From assembly GCA_016703325.1 (NCBI GenBank), contig JADJCH010000007.1:1-64000 (forward strand): a stretch of DNA of 64,000 nucleotides, written 5' to 3'. Under the pieces are notes generated by a model. The model was not told the origin of the DNA and ran no database searches. It was given only the letters and a program-made list of their open reading frames with translations. Below are positions 35,970-45,209 of the stretch, in pieces. Numbering within the stretch: position 1 is the stretch's first letter; every line of letters begins with the position of its first letter. A program made the position numbers and the translations under genes. Source of the DNA: Burkholderiales bacterium (lineage in GTDB: Bacteria > Pseudomonadota > Gammaproteobacteria > Burkholderiales > Burkholderiaceae_C).

Positions 35970-38900
35970 TCAACCGCTTTCGGCCATCGACAGCGCGGAC
36001 TCCATGTCCACCGCCACGATGCGCGACACACCCTGCTCCTGCATCGTCACGCCCACCAGCTGCTCGGCCATCTCCATGGCGATCTTGTTGTGCGAGATGA
36101 ACAGGAACTGGGTGCCGCTGGACATCTTCTTGACCAGCTTGGCGTAACGCTCGGTGTTGGCGTCGTCCAGCGGTGCATCCACCTCGTCGAGCAGGCAGAA
36201 CGGCGCCGGGTTGAGCAGGAAGATCGCAAACACCAGCGCAATCGCGGTGAGCGCCTTCTCGCCGCCCGACAGCAGGTGGATGGTGCTGTTCTTCTTTCCC
36301 GGCGGCTGAGCCATCACCTGCACACCCGCGTCCAGGATCTCGTCGCCGGTCATCACCAGCCTGGCATTGCCGCCGCCGAACAGGCTGGGGAACATCTCGC
36401 CAAAGCCTGAATTGACCTGGTCGAAGGTGGACTTGAGCAGGTCACGTGTCTCGATGTCGATCTTGCGGATCGCATCCTCCAGCGTGGTCATCGCCCGCGT
36501 CAGGTCGTCGTTCTGCGCATCCAGGAACTGCTTGCGCTCGCGTGCGCTGCTCAATTCCTCCAGCGCAGCCAGGTTGACTGCACCAAGTGCGGCGATCTCG
36601 CGGTTGATGCGGTCGATCTCGGTCTGCAGACCGTAGAGCTTGACTTCGCCGCTGACCACACCGGCCTCCAGCGCCGCCAAGTCGACACCCGCGGCGGTCA
36701 GCTGCTCCAGGTACTGAGCGCCGCCGAGCTGGGCGGCCTGCTCTTCCAGCTGCAGGCGGGTGATCTCGTCACGCAGCGGCTGCAGGCTGCGCTCATGGCC
36801 CATGCGCAGCTCGTCGGCCCGACGCAGCTGCTGCGACAGCTCGTCGTAGCGGGTGCGGGTGGCCGAGAGCACACTCTCGCGCTCGATGCGCAGCGCCAGT
36901 GCCTCCTGCAGGCCGTCCTGCGCGGCGGCATCGTCCAGCCGGGCGAGCTCATCAGCGAGGGTTTCGATCGACCCCTCGTTGGCACGGATCTGCTGGTCGG
37001 CGGTTTCGATGGAGCGCTGCAGCTCCCCCCGGCGCGCGGCCAGCGCACGGGCCTGGAACTGCGCCTCCTGTGCCTCGCGCTCCAGGCTGCGCAGCTGCTC
37101 GCGCGCACCGCCCAGTCGCCGCTCGGCCGCGATGACCAGCTCCTCCAGCTCGGCATGGCGCTCCTGCTCGGTGCCCAGCGCCAGGTCGAGCTCCTCGAAG
37201 CGGGCCTCGCCGGTCATGCGGCGCTCCTCGATGTCTTCGAGCTGCTGGTCGATCTCCGCCAGCTCCGCGTCCAGCTGGCCGCGGCGCAGCCGGGCCTGTT
37301 CGGACTGCTGGGTCAGCCGCAGCACCTCGACCTGCAGCCGGTGCGCCTGGGCCTGCGCATCGCTGGCCTCGCGACGCGCACGCACCAGGTGCTGGGAGGC
37401 CTCGCTGTAGGCCGCCTCGGCCCGCACCAGCGCCGTGCGGGCCTCGTCGGCCATCAGCGCCTGGGCCCGGCTGCTGCGCTCCAGGTTCTCGATCTCCTGG
37501 GCGCGCGCCAGCATGCCGGCCTGCTCGGAATCGGGCGCGTGGAAGCTCACCGCGAACTGGCTGACCGCATGGCCGGCCTGGGTGACGATGATCTCGCCAT
37601 GCGTCAGCCGGCTGCGGCTGGCCAGGGCCTCGTCCATCGACGCGGCCGTGTAGACGCCCTCCAGCCAGTCGTTGAGCAGCGCCTTCAGGCCAGCGTCCTG
37701 CAGGCGCAGCAGGTCGCTCAGGCGCGGCAGCGTCTGGTGGGCATTGACCAGCCCGGCGGGCGGCGGCGTGTAGAAGGCCAGCTTGGCGGGCGGCGCATCC
37801 AGCGCAAAGGCCTTGACCGTCTCCAGCCGGCCCACCTCCAGCGCGTTCAGGCGCTCGCGCAGCACGGCCTCCAGCGCGGTTTCCCAGCCCGGCTCGATGT
37901 GGATGCGCGTCCACAGCCCCGTCAGCCCTTCGAGTCCGTGCCGGGCCAGCCAGGGCTTGAGCTTGCCCTCGGTCTGCACCTTCTCCTGCAGGGCGCGCAG
38001 CGCCTCCAGTCGGGCGGCGACCTCCGCCTGGCGGGCCGACTCCTCGTTGACCAGGCGCTGCTGCTGGCGCCGCGCCTCGTCCAGCGTGGGCACCTCGGTG
38101 CTCAGGTCGTCGAGCTGCACCTGGCTCTCGCCCTGCAGCTCCTCGGCCATCGCCAATTCCTCGCGCAGGTCGGCCAGGCGCGCCTCGTCGGGCGCGACGC
38201 TGCTGCGGCGCTCGCCGGCCAGGCGCTCGCGGCGCTGCTCCAGCTCGCGCCGGCGCTCGTCCAGGTTGCGCGACGAGGCGGCCAGCAGCTGGATCTGCTG
38301 CTGCACCTCGGCCGCCTTGCCGCGCTGCTCATTGGCGCGCTGGCTGGCGGCGCGCACCGCGTCCTCGGCCTGCGGCAGCGCCTCGGCCTGCTCCTCGGCC
38401 TGGGCCGAGAGGATCTCCCCCTGCTCCTCGGCCTGGGCGATCTGCCCGGCCAGCGATTCCAGCTCGGCACCGGCTTCATCGCGGCGCAACGCCCACTGCT
38501 GACTCTGCGCCTTCACCTCGGCCAGGCGCTGCTCCAGGCGGCGGCGCCCGTCGATGACGTGGCGGATGCGCTCTTCCAGCCGGCTCACTTCCATCGCCGC
38601 CTCGGCCAGTGCGCCCTGCGCGGCGTGCAGCTCGTCGTTGGCGGCGTAGTGGGCCTGGCGCACCTCCTCCAGCTCGGCCTCGACATGGCGCAGCTCGGCC
38701 AGACGGCCTTCCAGCGCGTTGGTGGCCTCGGCCACCGCGCGGCGCACACGGTCTTCCTCGCTCGCAGCGTCGCGGTGCTTCAGGAACCAGAGCTGGTGCA
38801 GCTTGAGCGTGCCGGCATCCTGCAGCGTGTGGTAACGCGCCGCCACCTCGGCCTGGGCTTCCAGGCGCTCCAGGTTGGCGTTGAGCTCGCGCAGGATGTC

Positions 38901-39485
38901 TTCCACCCGGGTCAGGTTCTCGCGCGTGTCGCGCAGCCGGTGCTCGGTCTCGCGGCGGCGCTCCTTGTACTTGGAAACGCCCGCGGCTTCTTCCAGGAAC
39001 AGCCGCAGTTCTTCCGGCCGGCTCTCGATGATGCGGCTGATGGTGCCCTGGCCGATGATGGCGTAGGCCCGCGGGCCCAGGCCGGTGCCGAGAAACACGT
39101 CCTGCACGTCGCGGCGACGCACCGGCTGGTTGTTGATGAAGTAGCTGGAGGTGCCGTCGCGGGTGAGCACCCGCTTGACGGCGATTTCGCTGAACTGGTT
39201 CCACTGCCCGCCCGCGCGCGCGGCGGTGTTGTCGAACACCAGCTCCACGCTGGAACGGCTGGCGGGTTTGCGGTTGCCCGAGCCGTTGAAGATCACGTCC
39301 TGCATCGACTCGCCGCGCAGCTCGCTGGCCTTGCTCTCGCCCAGCACCCAGCGCACCGCGTCCATGATGTTGGACTTGCCGCAGCCGTTCGGCCCGACCA
39401 CCCCCACCAGCTGGCCGGGCAGCTGGAAATGGGTGGGCTCGGCAAAGGACTTGAAGCCGGAAAGCTTGATCGACTGGAGGCGCAT
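35970..39485 (-). CDS. smc: SMC, chromosome segregation ATPase
   Basis: A 1171-residue SMC protein. The N-terminal ATPase half has Walker A GPNGCGKSN at about residues 32-40. Two long coiled coils flank the hinge (about 510-640, LKPWLARHGLEGLTGLW onward). The C-terminal half has signature LSGGEKALTAIAL (about 1070) and Walker B CLLDEVDAPLDDAN (about 1095). It compacts and separates chromosomes with ScpAB. The length and motifs are complete. The gene is the only one on this strand between moaA and the Crp-like regulator. Confidence 0.95.
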   Translation of the reverse strand: MRLQSIKLSGFKSFAEPTHFQLPGQLVGVVGPNGCGKSNIMDAVRWVLGESKASELRGESMQDVIFNGSGNRKPASRSSVELVFDNTAARAGGQWNQFSEIAVKRVLTRDGTSSYFINNQPVRRRDVQDVFLGTGLGPRAYAIIGQGTISRIIESRPEELRLFLEEAAGVSKYKERRRETEHRLRDTRENLTRVEDILRELNANLERLEAQAEVAARYHTLQDAGTLKLHQLWFLKHRDAASEEDRVRRAVAEATNALEGRLAELRHVEAELEEVRQAHYAANDELHAAQGALAEAAMEVSRLEERIRHVIDGRRRLEQRLAEVKAQSQQWALRRDEAGAELESLAGQIAQAEEQGEILSAQAEEQAEALPQAEDAVRAASQRANEQRGKAAEVQQQIQLLAASSRNLDERRRELEQRRERLAGERRSSVAPDEARLADLREELAMAEELQGESQVQLDDLSTEVPTLDEARRQQQRLVNEESARQAEVAARLEALRALQEKVQTEGKLKPWLARHGLEGLTGLWTRIHIEPGWETALEAVLRERLNALEVGRLETVKAFALDAPPAKLAFYTPPPAGLVNAHQTLPRLSDLLRLQDAGLKALLNDWLEGVYTAASMDEALASRSRLTHGEIIVTQAGHAVSQFAVSFHAPDSEQAGMLARAQEIENLERSSRAQALMADEARTALVRAEAAYSEASQHLVRARREASDAQAQAHRLQVEVLRLTQQSEQARLRRGQLDAELAEIDQQLEDIEERRMTGEARFEELDLALGTEQERHAELEELVIAAERRLGGAREQLRSLEREAQEAQFQARALAARRGELQRSIETADQQIRANEGSIETLADELARLDDAAAQDGLQEALALRIERESVLSATRTRYDELSQQLRRADELRMGHERSLQPLRDEITRLQLEEQAAQLGGAQYLEQLTAAGVDLAALEAGVVSGEVKLYGLQTEIDRINREIAALGAVNLAALEELSSARERKQFLDAQNDDLTRAMTTLEDAIRKIDIETRDLLKSTFDQVNSGFGEMFPSLFGGGNARLVMTGDEILDAGVQVMAQPPGKKNSTIHLLSGGEKALTAIALVFAIFLLNPAPFCLLDEVDAPLDDANTERYAKLVKKMSSGTQFLFISHNKIAMEMAEQLVGVTMQEQGVSRIVAVDMESALSMAESG

Positions 39486-39682
39486 GCGAGGGTCGGACCG
39501 CCCAGGAGGGCACGGCGGGGAATGCGTGGGCGCCGATGGCGACGGCGCAGGTAATGAGGCCGCAGAGGGTGCCCGTCAAGTGCGGGCGATCTGGGCCGCC
39601 GGCAGGCTGCGACGGGGCCCAAAGGGCGGCGCGGATGATATCAGCGCCCCCCGGCTGAACACCTTCACGGCCCAGCCGGCTC

Positions 39683-40387
39683 TCAGCCCCAGGCGCGCAG
39701 GCCCGCCAGATCGATCACCATGATGCGCCGTGTCCCCAGCTCGATCAGCCCCGCCAGTGCCAGGCGCTGCAGCGCGGCGTTGGTGCGCTGGCGCGACATG
39801 CCGGCCAGCAGCGCCACCTCCGCCTGCGACAGGTTCAGGCAGGGCCCCGGGTCCGGGTACAGCTCGGTGTTGTACAGGCTGGCCAGGCAACGTGCCACCC
39901 GGGCATCGGCAGGCAGCAGGCGATCGGTCTGCAGCAGGCCGATGAACAACCCCAGCCGGGCGTTCATCAGGTGCTGGAGATAGTGGTTGAAGGGCAGGCT
40001 GCGATGGCGCAGCGCCTCGAAGGTGCTGCGCGGCACCCTGGCCACCCGGGTGGCACGCAGGGCCTGGACGGAGTACCGGAAACCCTCATGGCGCAGCAGC
40101 GACCCTTCACCGAACCAGGCCCCCTGGGCAGCGCCGGTGAGCGTGGACAGGCGTCCACCCGGGTCACCGACCGTCATCTTCAACAGGCCGCTGACCACCC
40201 CCAGCCAGTGTTCGGCCGGGTCGCCCAGTTGCACCACCCAACCTGCGGCCGGCACCACCTGCTCACTGGCCGTGTCCAGCACCAGGGCCAGTTCGCTGGA
40301 GGTGAGGCCACGGCCCCAGATGGACTGCTCGATGCAATTGCGCAGGCTGGGGCTGGCCCCGGAACGGGAGGATCTGGCGAGGTTCAT
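39683..40387 (-). CDS. Crp/Fnr-family transcriptional regulator
   Basis: A 234-residue regulator with an N-terminal cyclic-nucleotide-binding fold (about 40-150; LGDPAEHWLGVVSGLLKM, then GAWFGEGSLL) and a C-terminal Crp-type helix-turn-helix (about 170-230; LSQAEVALLAGMSRQRTNAALQRL). No Fnr-type cysteine cluster is visible, and the cAMP pocket is not typical. The start at 40387 (MNLARSSRSG) avoids a Pro-rich upstream extension. The target is unknown. It is divergent from the outer-membrane protein gene across a 476-bp gap. Confidence 0.87.
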   Translation of the reverse strand: MNLARSSRSGASPSLRNCIEQSIWGRGLTSSELALVLDTASEQVVPAAGWVVQLGDPAEHWLGVVSGLLKMTVGDPGGRLSTLTGAAQGAWFGEGSLLRHEGFRYSVQALRATRVARVPRSTFEALRHRSLPFNHYLQHLMNARLGLFIGLLQTDRLLPADARVARCLASLYNTELYPDPGPCLNLSQAEVALLAGMSRQRTNAALQRLALAGLIELGTRRIMVIDLAGLRAWG

Positions 40388-40863
40388 GGGCGCGAACAGT
40401 CTAGGCGGGCACTGCGGATTCGGTCGTCCGCCAGGCGACAATCCGGCCACCGTTCGCCAAAGCCCCCCCCGCCATGTCCTCAGCTCCCCGCCTGCTGCTC
40501 AAGCGGTTCATCGACGGGCCGGCAGCATGACGGGCCTGAACAGATGGTCCCGTGTGGCCTGCGATTCGCGAAGGCTTGCAACAACCAGCAGACCCACAGT
40601 CCCTTACAGATTGGGTCCATGCCTTCAGGCCACCCTGCCACGGCTGCCCGATGCAGCCGGTGAGGCTATTTCACGCCGAGGATCGGCCCATTTTGTTGCA
40701 GCGCAACAACAAACCCCTGATTGCCGGGATGGATCGGTGCACTGCGCACGCTCGTGCCGGGTTTGTGTCACCTCAGGTCACAACTGCGGACGCCCGGACG
40801 CAAAGCACGGGGTGTGAGGGTGCTAGCCTTTCGCGCCATCGACAACCTCCCCTGGGAGTCTTC
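40388..40863. other. No gene recognised (476 bp, divergent promoter region)
   Basis: A gap between the Crp-like regulator and the outer-membrane protein gene. Only non-conserved open frames occur. It should contain promoters in both directions. I do not see a clear Crp half-site pair. Confidence 0.4.
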
Positions 40864-41595
40864 ATGACGACAATCAATCGTTCACTTCTCGCTGCTGCTG
40901 CCTCCTCCTCGCTGCTGCTGGCCGGCAATGCCGTGGCCGCCGACATCGACAGCATCTCGTCCTTGACCGCCCCTCAGTTCCGCGCCCTGAGCGAGGACCT
41001 CGGTGCCGTGGTGTCGTACAAGCCGATGGTGCCGGCCGAAGGGCTGGGCATCCTCGGCTTTGACATCGGCATCGGGCTCAGTGCCACCTCCCTGGAGCAC
41101 CGCGGCTACCTGTCCACCGCGGCGGGCGGCTCGTCCATTCCCAAGCTGCTGCCGGTGGCCACCGTGCGGGCCCACAAGGGCCTGCCCTTCGACATCGACG
41201 TCGGCCTGGCCCTGGGCTCGGTGGCCGGCACCAACGCCAAGGTGGCGGGTGGTGAACTGCGCTGGGCCTTCATCGGCGGCAACACCCTGATGCCCGCGGT
41301 GGCGGTTCGCGCGGCCATCAGCAACCTGACCGGCGTGGACGACTTCAAGCTCAACACCACCAGTGTGGACCTGTCGATCTCCAAGGGTTTCCTGATGTTC
41401 ACCCCGTATGTGGGCATCGGCAAGGTGCAGGTCAAGTCGGAGTACACCGGCAGCACCTCCTACAAGGAAAGCTTCCGTCAGGACAAGCTGTTCGGCGGCG
41501 TCAACCTGAACTTGGGCCTGCTCAACATCGCGCTGGAGACCGACAAGACCGGGGATGCCAGCAGCTACGGTGTGAAGCTGGGCCTGCGCTTCTGA
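40864..41595 (+). CDS. Probable outer-membrane beta-barrel protein, unknown function
   Basis: A 243-residue exported protein with a signal peptide (SLLAAAASSSLLLAGNAVAA, residues 7-26). The mature part has repeated alternating hydrophobic strands (GILGFDIGIGLSATSL, LPFDIDVGLALGSVAG, LFGGVNLNLGLLNIALET) and ends YGVKLGLRF with a terminal Phe, the usual outer-membrane insertion signal. Around eight to ten strands are plausible. No porin or named family is recognised; a lipid- or DUF-type barrel is possible. It is monocistronic and converges on moaE 4 bp away. Confidence 0.7.
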   Translation: MTTINRSLLAAAASSSLLLAGNAVAADIDSISSLTAPQFRALSEDLGAVVSYKPMVPAEGLGILGFDIGIGLSATSLEHRGYLSTAAGGSSIPKLLPVATVRAHKGLPFDIDVGLALGSVAGTNAKVAGGELRWAFIGGNTLMPAVAVRAAISNLTGVDDFKLNTTSVDLSISKGFLMFTPYVGIGKVQVKSEYTGSTSYKESFRQDKLFGGVNLNLGLLNIALETDKTGDASSYGVKLGLRF

Positions 41596-41599
41596 TCGT

Positions 41600-42094
41600 T
41601 CAGCAGGCGTTGCCCGCTGCCTCAATCCCCCAGCGCCGCAGCGCCTCATCGTCGCTCACCCGGGCGTCCACCCAGTGGGCGCCTTCGGGCGTGGTTTCCT
41701 TCTTCCAGAAGGGGGCCTGGGTCTTCAGGTAGTCCATCAGGAACTCACAGGCCTGGAAGGCCTGGCCCCGGTGTGCGGAAGTGACCACCACCAGCACGAT
41801 CTGGTCCAGCGGCTGAAGCACACCGACGCGGTGGATGACCCGCGCAGCGCGGATGTCGAAACGGCCCAGCGCTTCGTCGATCATCGCCTCGATGCTGCGT
41901 TCGGTCATGCCGGGGTAGTGTTCCAGCTCCATCGCCGCCACCTGCCCGGCGTCCGACTCGCCCCGGTTGCGGTCACGCACCGTGCCGACAAAGGCAGCCA
42001 CCGCACCAACGGCCGGGTCTTGCCCGCGCAGCGCCGCCGCCTCGGTGGAAAGGTCGAAGTCCTCGGTCTGGATCGTCACCCGCGGTTTTGTCAT
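41600..42094 (-). CDS. moaE: Molybdopterin synthase large subunit MoaE
   Basis: A 164-residue MoaE. The family stretch AAFVGTVRDRNRG appears near residue 35, followed by LEHYPGMTERSIEA. HRGQAFQACEFLMDYLKTQAPFWKKE contains the active lysines. With MoaD it inserts two sulfurs into precursor Z to give molybdopterin. The start at 42094 (MTKPRVTI) is preferred over a longer frame. It is the last gene of a leftward cluster, 20 bp after moaD. Confidence 0.95.
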   Translation of the reverse strand: MTKPRVTIQTEDFDLSTEAAALRGQDPAVGAVAAFVGTVRDRNRGESDAGQVAAMELEHYPGMTERSIEAMIDEALGRFDIRAARVIHRVGVLQPLDQIVLVVVTSAHRGQAFQACEFLMDYLKTQAPFWKKETTPEGAHWVDARVSDDEALRRWGIEAAGNAC

Positions 42095-42114
42095 GGCAGC
42101 ACCTTTCCCGGGAG

Positions 42115-42369
42115 TCAACCGCCGGTCACGGGCGGGAAAAAGGCCAGCTCGGCGCCCTCGCCCACCTCGGCAGTGTCGGCCGCCATGGTCTGGTTGAGCG
42201 CACTGCGCACCGCACGCTGGCGCGCCAGCACGGTGGCATAGGGCTCACCCCGGGCGATCAGCGCGTCGCGCACGGCGCCCACCGTGGTCGGGCCCGGCAG
42301 TTCCAGGGCCTCACCCGGGCCGAGGGCCTCGCGCAGCGAGGCGAAGTAGCGCAGTTGGATCTTCATCAT
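42115..42369 (-). CDS. moaD: Molybdopterin synthase sulfur carrier MoaD
   Basis: An 84-residue ubiquitin-like protein ending FFPPVTGG. The C-terminal GG is thiocarboxylated and donates sulfur in the MoaE complex. The family start MKIQLRYFASLREALG is present. It lies between moeA and moaE on the same strand. Confidence 0.94.
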   Translation of the reverse strand: MMKIQLRYFASLREALGPGEALELPGPTTVGAVRDALIARGEPYATVLARQRAVRSALNQTMAADTAEVGEGAELAFFPPVTGG

Positions 42370-42437
42370 CGGTTGGATTGGCTGGGGCGAAACGAGGCAG
42401 TAGAAGGGGCCGGGCCGGGGCCGGGGCCCAGCTCCCG

Positions 42438-43724
42438 TCAGAGCATCTCGCGCACCGGCAGGTAACGCACCAGGTCGCCAGCGCGGATGGTCTGGCCACC
42501 TGGGTTGTCGACCAGGCCGTCACCCCAGTGGGCCGATGTCAGCACGCCGGAGCTCTGGTTGGCAAACAGGTCCAGGCCGCCACGGTCATTGAGCCGCACC
42601 CGCAGGAACTCGCGGCGCTTGTCGGCGCGGAGCCAGTCGAAGTCGGCCCGCAGCGTGTAGGCCTTCGGCGCCAGGTCCGTCACCCCCTGCAGGCGCAGCA
42701 GCACCGGCCGCACCAGCAGCAGGCAGGTCACATAACTCGACACCGGGTTGCCGGGCAGGCCCATGAACCAGGCGGCCCCCCCCTCTGCCGCCGGTCGGCG
42801 CACCTCGCCGAAGGCCAGTGGCTTGCCGGGCTTCATCGCCATCTGCCACAGCGTCAGGCGACCCTCGGCCTCCACGGCGGGCTTGATGTGATCTTCCTCG
42901 CCCACCGAGACGCCGCCCGAGGTGAGGATCAGGTCGTGCCCGGCCGCGGCCTCGCGCAGCGCAGCACGGGTGGCCTCGCGCTGGTCGGGCACGATGCCCA
43001 GATCGGCCACCACGCAACCGAAGCTCTGCAGCAGCGCACGCAGGGTGTAGCGGTTGGAGTTGTAAATCGCGCCGGGCCTGAGCGGCTCGCCCGGCATCAC
43101 CAGCTCGTCGCCGGTAGAGAACAGCGCCACACGCGGACGGCGCGCCACTGTCAGCGAGGCCGCTCCCACCGAAGCCGCCAGGCCCAGCGCCGCGGGCGTG
43201 AGCCGCGTGCCGGCGGCCAGCACCACGCTGCCGTGCTGCACGTCCTCGCCGCGGCGGCGGATCCACTGGCCCACCGTCGGTACGGTGTTGACTTGCACCG
43301 CACCCAGCCCTTCGCCGGAAACCGCCGAGCACTGCTCCTGCATCACCACGGCATCGGCGCCCGGCGGCAGCTGAGCGCCGGTGAAGATGCGCGCGGCCGT
43401 GCCAGGCTGCAGCGGCTCGCCCACCACGCCCGCCGGCACGCGCTGGGACACCGGCAGCAGCGTGCCTTCGGCGGGCACGTCGGCCACACGCATCGCGTAG
43501 CCGTCCATCGAGGTGTTGTCCGCCGGCGGCACGTCCAACAACGAACGCACCTCCTCGGCCAGCACCCGACCCAGCGCATCGAAGGTGGAGAGCGTTTCAC
43601 ACCCCTCCAGCGACTCGATCCGGGCCAGCATCTGCGCCAATGCGTCGTCCATCGGCGTCAGCCCGGGCCGGGCCGCCGCTGCAGACTGTCCAGCCGGTGT
43701 CGAAACAGGGGATGCGATCGTCAT
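42438..43724 (-). CDS. moeA: Molybdopterin molybdenumtransferase MoeA
   Basis: A 428-residue MoeA that inserts molybdate into adenylylated molybdopterin. It shows family segments LPPADNTSMDGYAMRVAD (about 65-82), RIFTGAQLPPGADAVVMQEQ (about 112-131), FSTGDELVMPGEPL, and LILTSGGVSVGEEDHIK with the MoCF-fold motif. It begins 10 bp after the thrC stop, so one transcript probably carries both. Confidence 0.95.
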   Translation of the reverse strand: MTIASPVSTPAGQSAAAARPGLTPMDDALAQMLARIESLEGCETLSTFDALGRVLAEEVRSLLDVPPADNTSMDGYAMRVADVPAEGTLLPVSQRVPAGVVGEPLQPGTAARIFTGAQLPPGADAVVMQEQCSAVSGEGLGAVQVNTVPTVGQWIRRRGEDVQHGSVVLAAGTRLTPAALGLAASVGAASLTVARRPRVALFSTGDELVMPGEPLRPGAIYNSNRYTLRALLQSFGCVVADLGIVPDQREATRAALREAAAGHDLILTSGGVSVGEEDHIKPAVEAEGRLTLWQMAMKPGKPLAFGEVRRPAAEGGAAWFMGLPGNPVSSYVTCLLLVRPVLLRLQGVTDLAPKAYTLRADFDWLRADKRREFLRVRLNDRGGLDLFANQSSGVLTSAHWGDGLVDNPGGQTIRAGDLVRYLPVREML

Positions 43725-43734
43725 GGCTTGCCAC

Positions 43735-45165
43735 TCACAGCGGGACGTGGTCGCGCAGGTACTGCTGGATCACTGCCGTGTCGGCCGGCATCTTCTGGAA
43801 GCGCTTGGGGAGCGACTCCAGGTCCGCCAGCGCGGCGGGACGCGGCGCATGCACGTCCGGGCCCAGTGCCTCGGCGATGGTGGCCTCGAACTTGGCCGGC
43901 AGCGCCGTCTCCAGCACGATCATCGGCACGCCGGGCTCGCGCAGCTCGCGCGCCACCTTCACGCCGTCGGCGGTGTGGGTGTCGATCAGCACGCCCTGGC
44001 CTTCGTAGGTGGCCTTGATCGTCGCCAGACGGTCGGCGTGGGTGGAACGCCCGGACTGGAAGCCGTAGCTCTCCACGCGGGCGAACTCCTCGGCCGTCAG
44101 CGTGAAAACGCCTTCCTTCGGCAGCGCGGCACCGAACAGCGCCTGGGTGCGCGCCCCGTCGCGACCCAGCAGGTCGTAGACAAAGCGCTCGAAGTTGCTC
44201 GCCTTGCTGATGTCCATCGACGGGCTGGACGTCTCGAAGGTCTCGGCGCTGCCGCGCACCCGGTAGCTGCCGGTGCGGAAGAACTCTTCCAGCACGTTGT
44301 TCTCGTTGGTCGCCACCACCAGGTGCTTGATCGGCAGGCCCATCATGCGCGCGACATGGCCGGCACAGACGTTGCCGAAGTTGCCCGACGGCACGGTGAA
44401 GGACACCTGCTCGTCGTTCGACTTCGTGGCCAGGAAGTAGCCGGCGAAGTAATACACCACCTGGGCCAGCAGCCGCGCCCAGTTGATCGAGTTGACCGTG
44501 CCGATGCGGTACCGGCGCTTGAAGGCCAGGTCGTTGGACACCGCCTTGACGATGTCCTGGCAGTCGTCGAACACACCTTCGACCGAGAGGTTGTGGATGT
44601 TCTCGTCCTGCAGCGAGAACATCTGCGCCTGCTGGAAGGGGCTCATGCGGCCGTAGGGGCTGAGCATGAACACCCGCACGCCCTGCTTGCCGCGCATCGC
44701 GTACTCGGCCGCGCTGCCCGTGTCGCCGGAGGTGGCGCCCAGGATGTTGAGCTGCTCGCCGCGCCGGCCCAGTTCGTACTCGAACAGGTTGCCCAGCAGC
44801 TGCATCGCCATGTCCTTGAAGGCCAGCGTCGGCCCGTTGGACAGCGACTCCAGGCACAGGCCCGGCTCCAACGGCTTGAGCGGCACGATCGCATCGGTGC
44901 CATAGACCTCGGCGGTATAGGTCTTGGCACAGAGCGCGCGCAGGTCCTCGGCCGGGATGTCGTCGATGTACAGCGACAGGATCTCGAAGGCCAGCGCCGC
45001 GTAGCCCCGCGTCGCGTGCACCTCGCGCCAGTGCGCCAGCGTGGGCGCGTCGATGCGCGGGTAGGCCTCGGGCAGGTACAGCCCGCCATCCGGCGCCAGG
45101 CCTTCGAGCAGGATCTCGGAGAAGCCGCGGCGGGTGGCGTCGCCGCGGGTGCTGATGTACTTCAT
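43735..45165 (-). CDS. thrC: Threonine synthase
   Basis: A 476-residue PLP enzyme of the long ThrC type. The N-terminus is MKYISTRGDATRRGFSEILL. The PLP lysine is in LAFKDMAMQLLG (about residue 114). The phosphate loop GATSGDTGSAAEYA follows, and PSGNFGNVCAGHVARMMG lies near 270. It converts O-phosphohomoserine to threonine. It follows hom by 42 bp, a gap occupied by a heptamer repeat, and precedes moeA by 10 bp. Confidence 0.95.
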   Translation of the reverse strand: MKYISTRGDATRRGFSEILLEGLAPDGGLYLPEAYPRIDAPTLAHWREVHATRGYAALAFEILSLYIDDIPAEDLRALCAKTYTAEVYGTDAIVPLKPLEPGLCLESLSNGPTLAFKDMAMQLLGNLFEYELGRRGEQLNILGATSGDTGSAAEYAMRGKQGVRVFMLSPYGRMSPFQQAQMFSLQDENIHNLSVEGVFDDCQDIVKAVSNDLAFKRRYRIGTVNSINWARLLAQVVYYFAGYFLATKSNDEQVSFTVPSGNFGNVCAGHVARMMGLPIKHLVVATNENNVLEEFFRTGSYRVRGSAETFETSSPSMDISKASNFERFVYDLLGRDGARTQALFGAALPKEGVFTLTAEEFARVESYGFQSGRSTHADRLATIKATYEGQGVLIDTHTADGVKVARELREPGVPMIVLETALPAKFEATIAEALGPDVHAPRPAALADLESLPKRFQKMPADTAVIQQYLRDHVPL

Positions 45166-45174
45166 GGTCTATCC

Positions 45175-45209
45175 GGGACTCGGAACTCGGGACTCAGGAA
45201 TCGGGCCTC
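45175..45209. repeat. Heptamer tandem repeat between thrC and hom
   Basis: Five units of 7 bp follow one another: GGGACTC, GGAACTC, GGGACTC, AGGAATC, GGGCCTC. The last unit overlaps the hom stop codon. The repeat fills the gap between the two threonine genes and may vary in copy number. Confidence 0.7.

Noticed and set aside
40388..40863. Possible Crp-type binding site near the outer-membrane protein gene
   Set aside because: I could not find a clear TGTGA-like half-site pair; the region stays unassigned.
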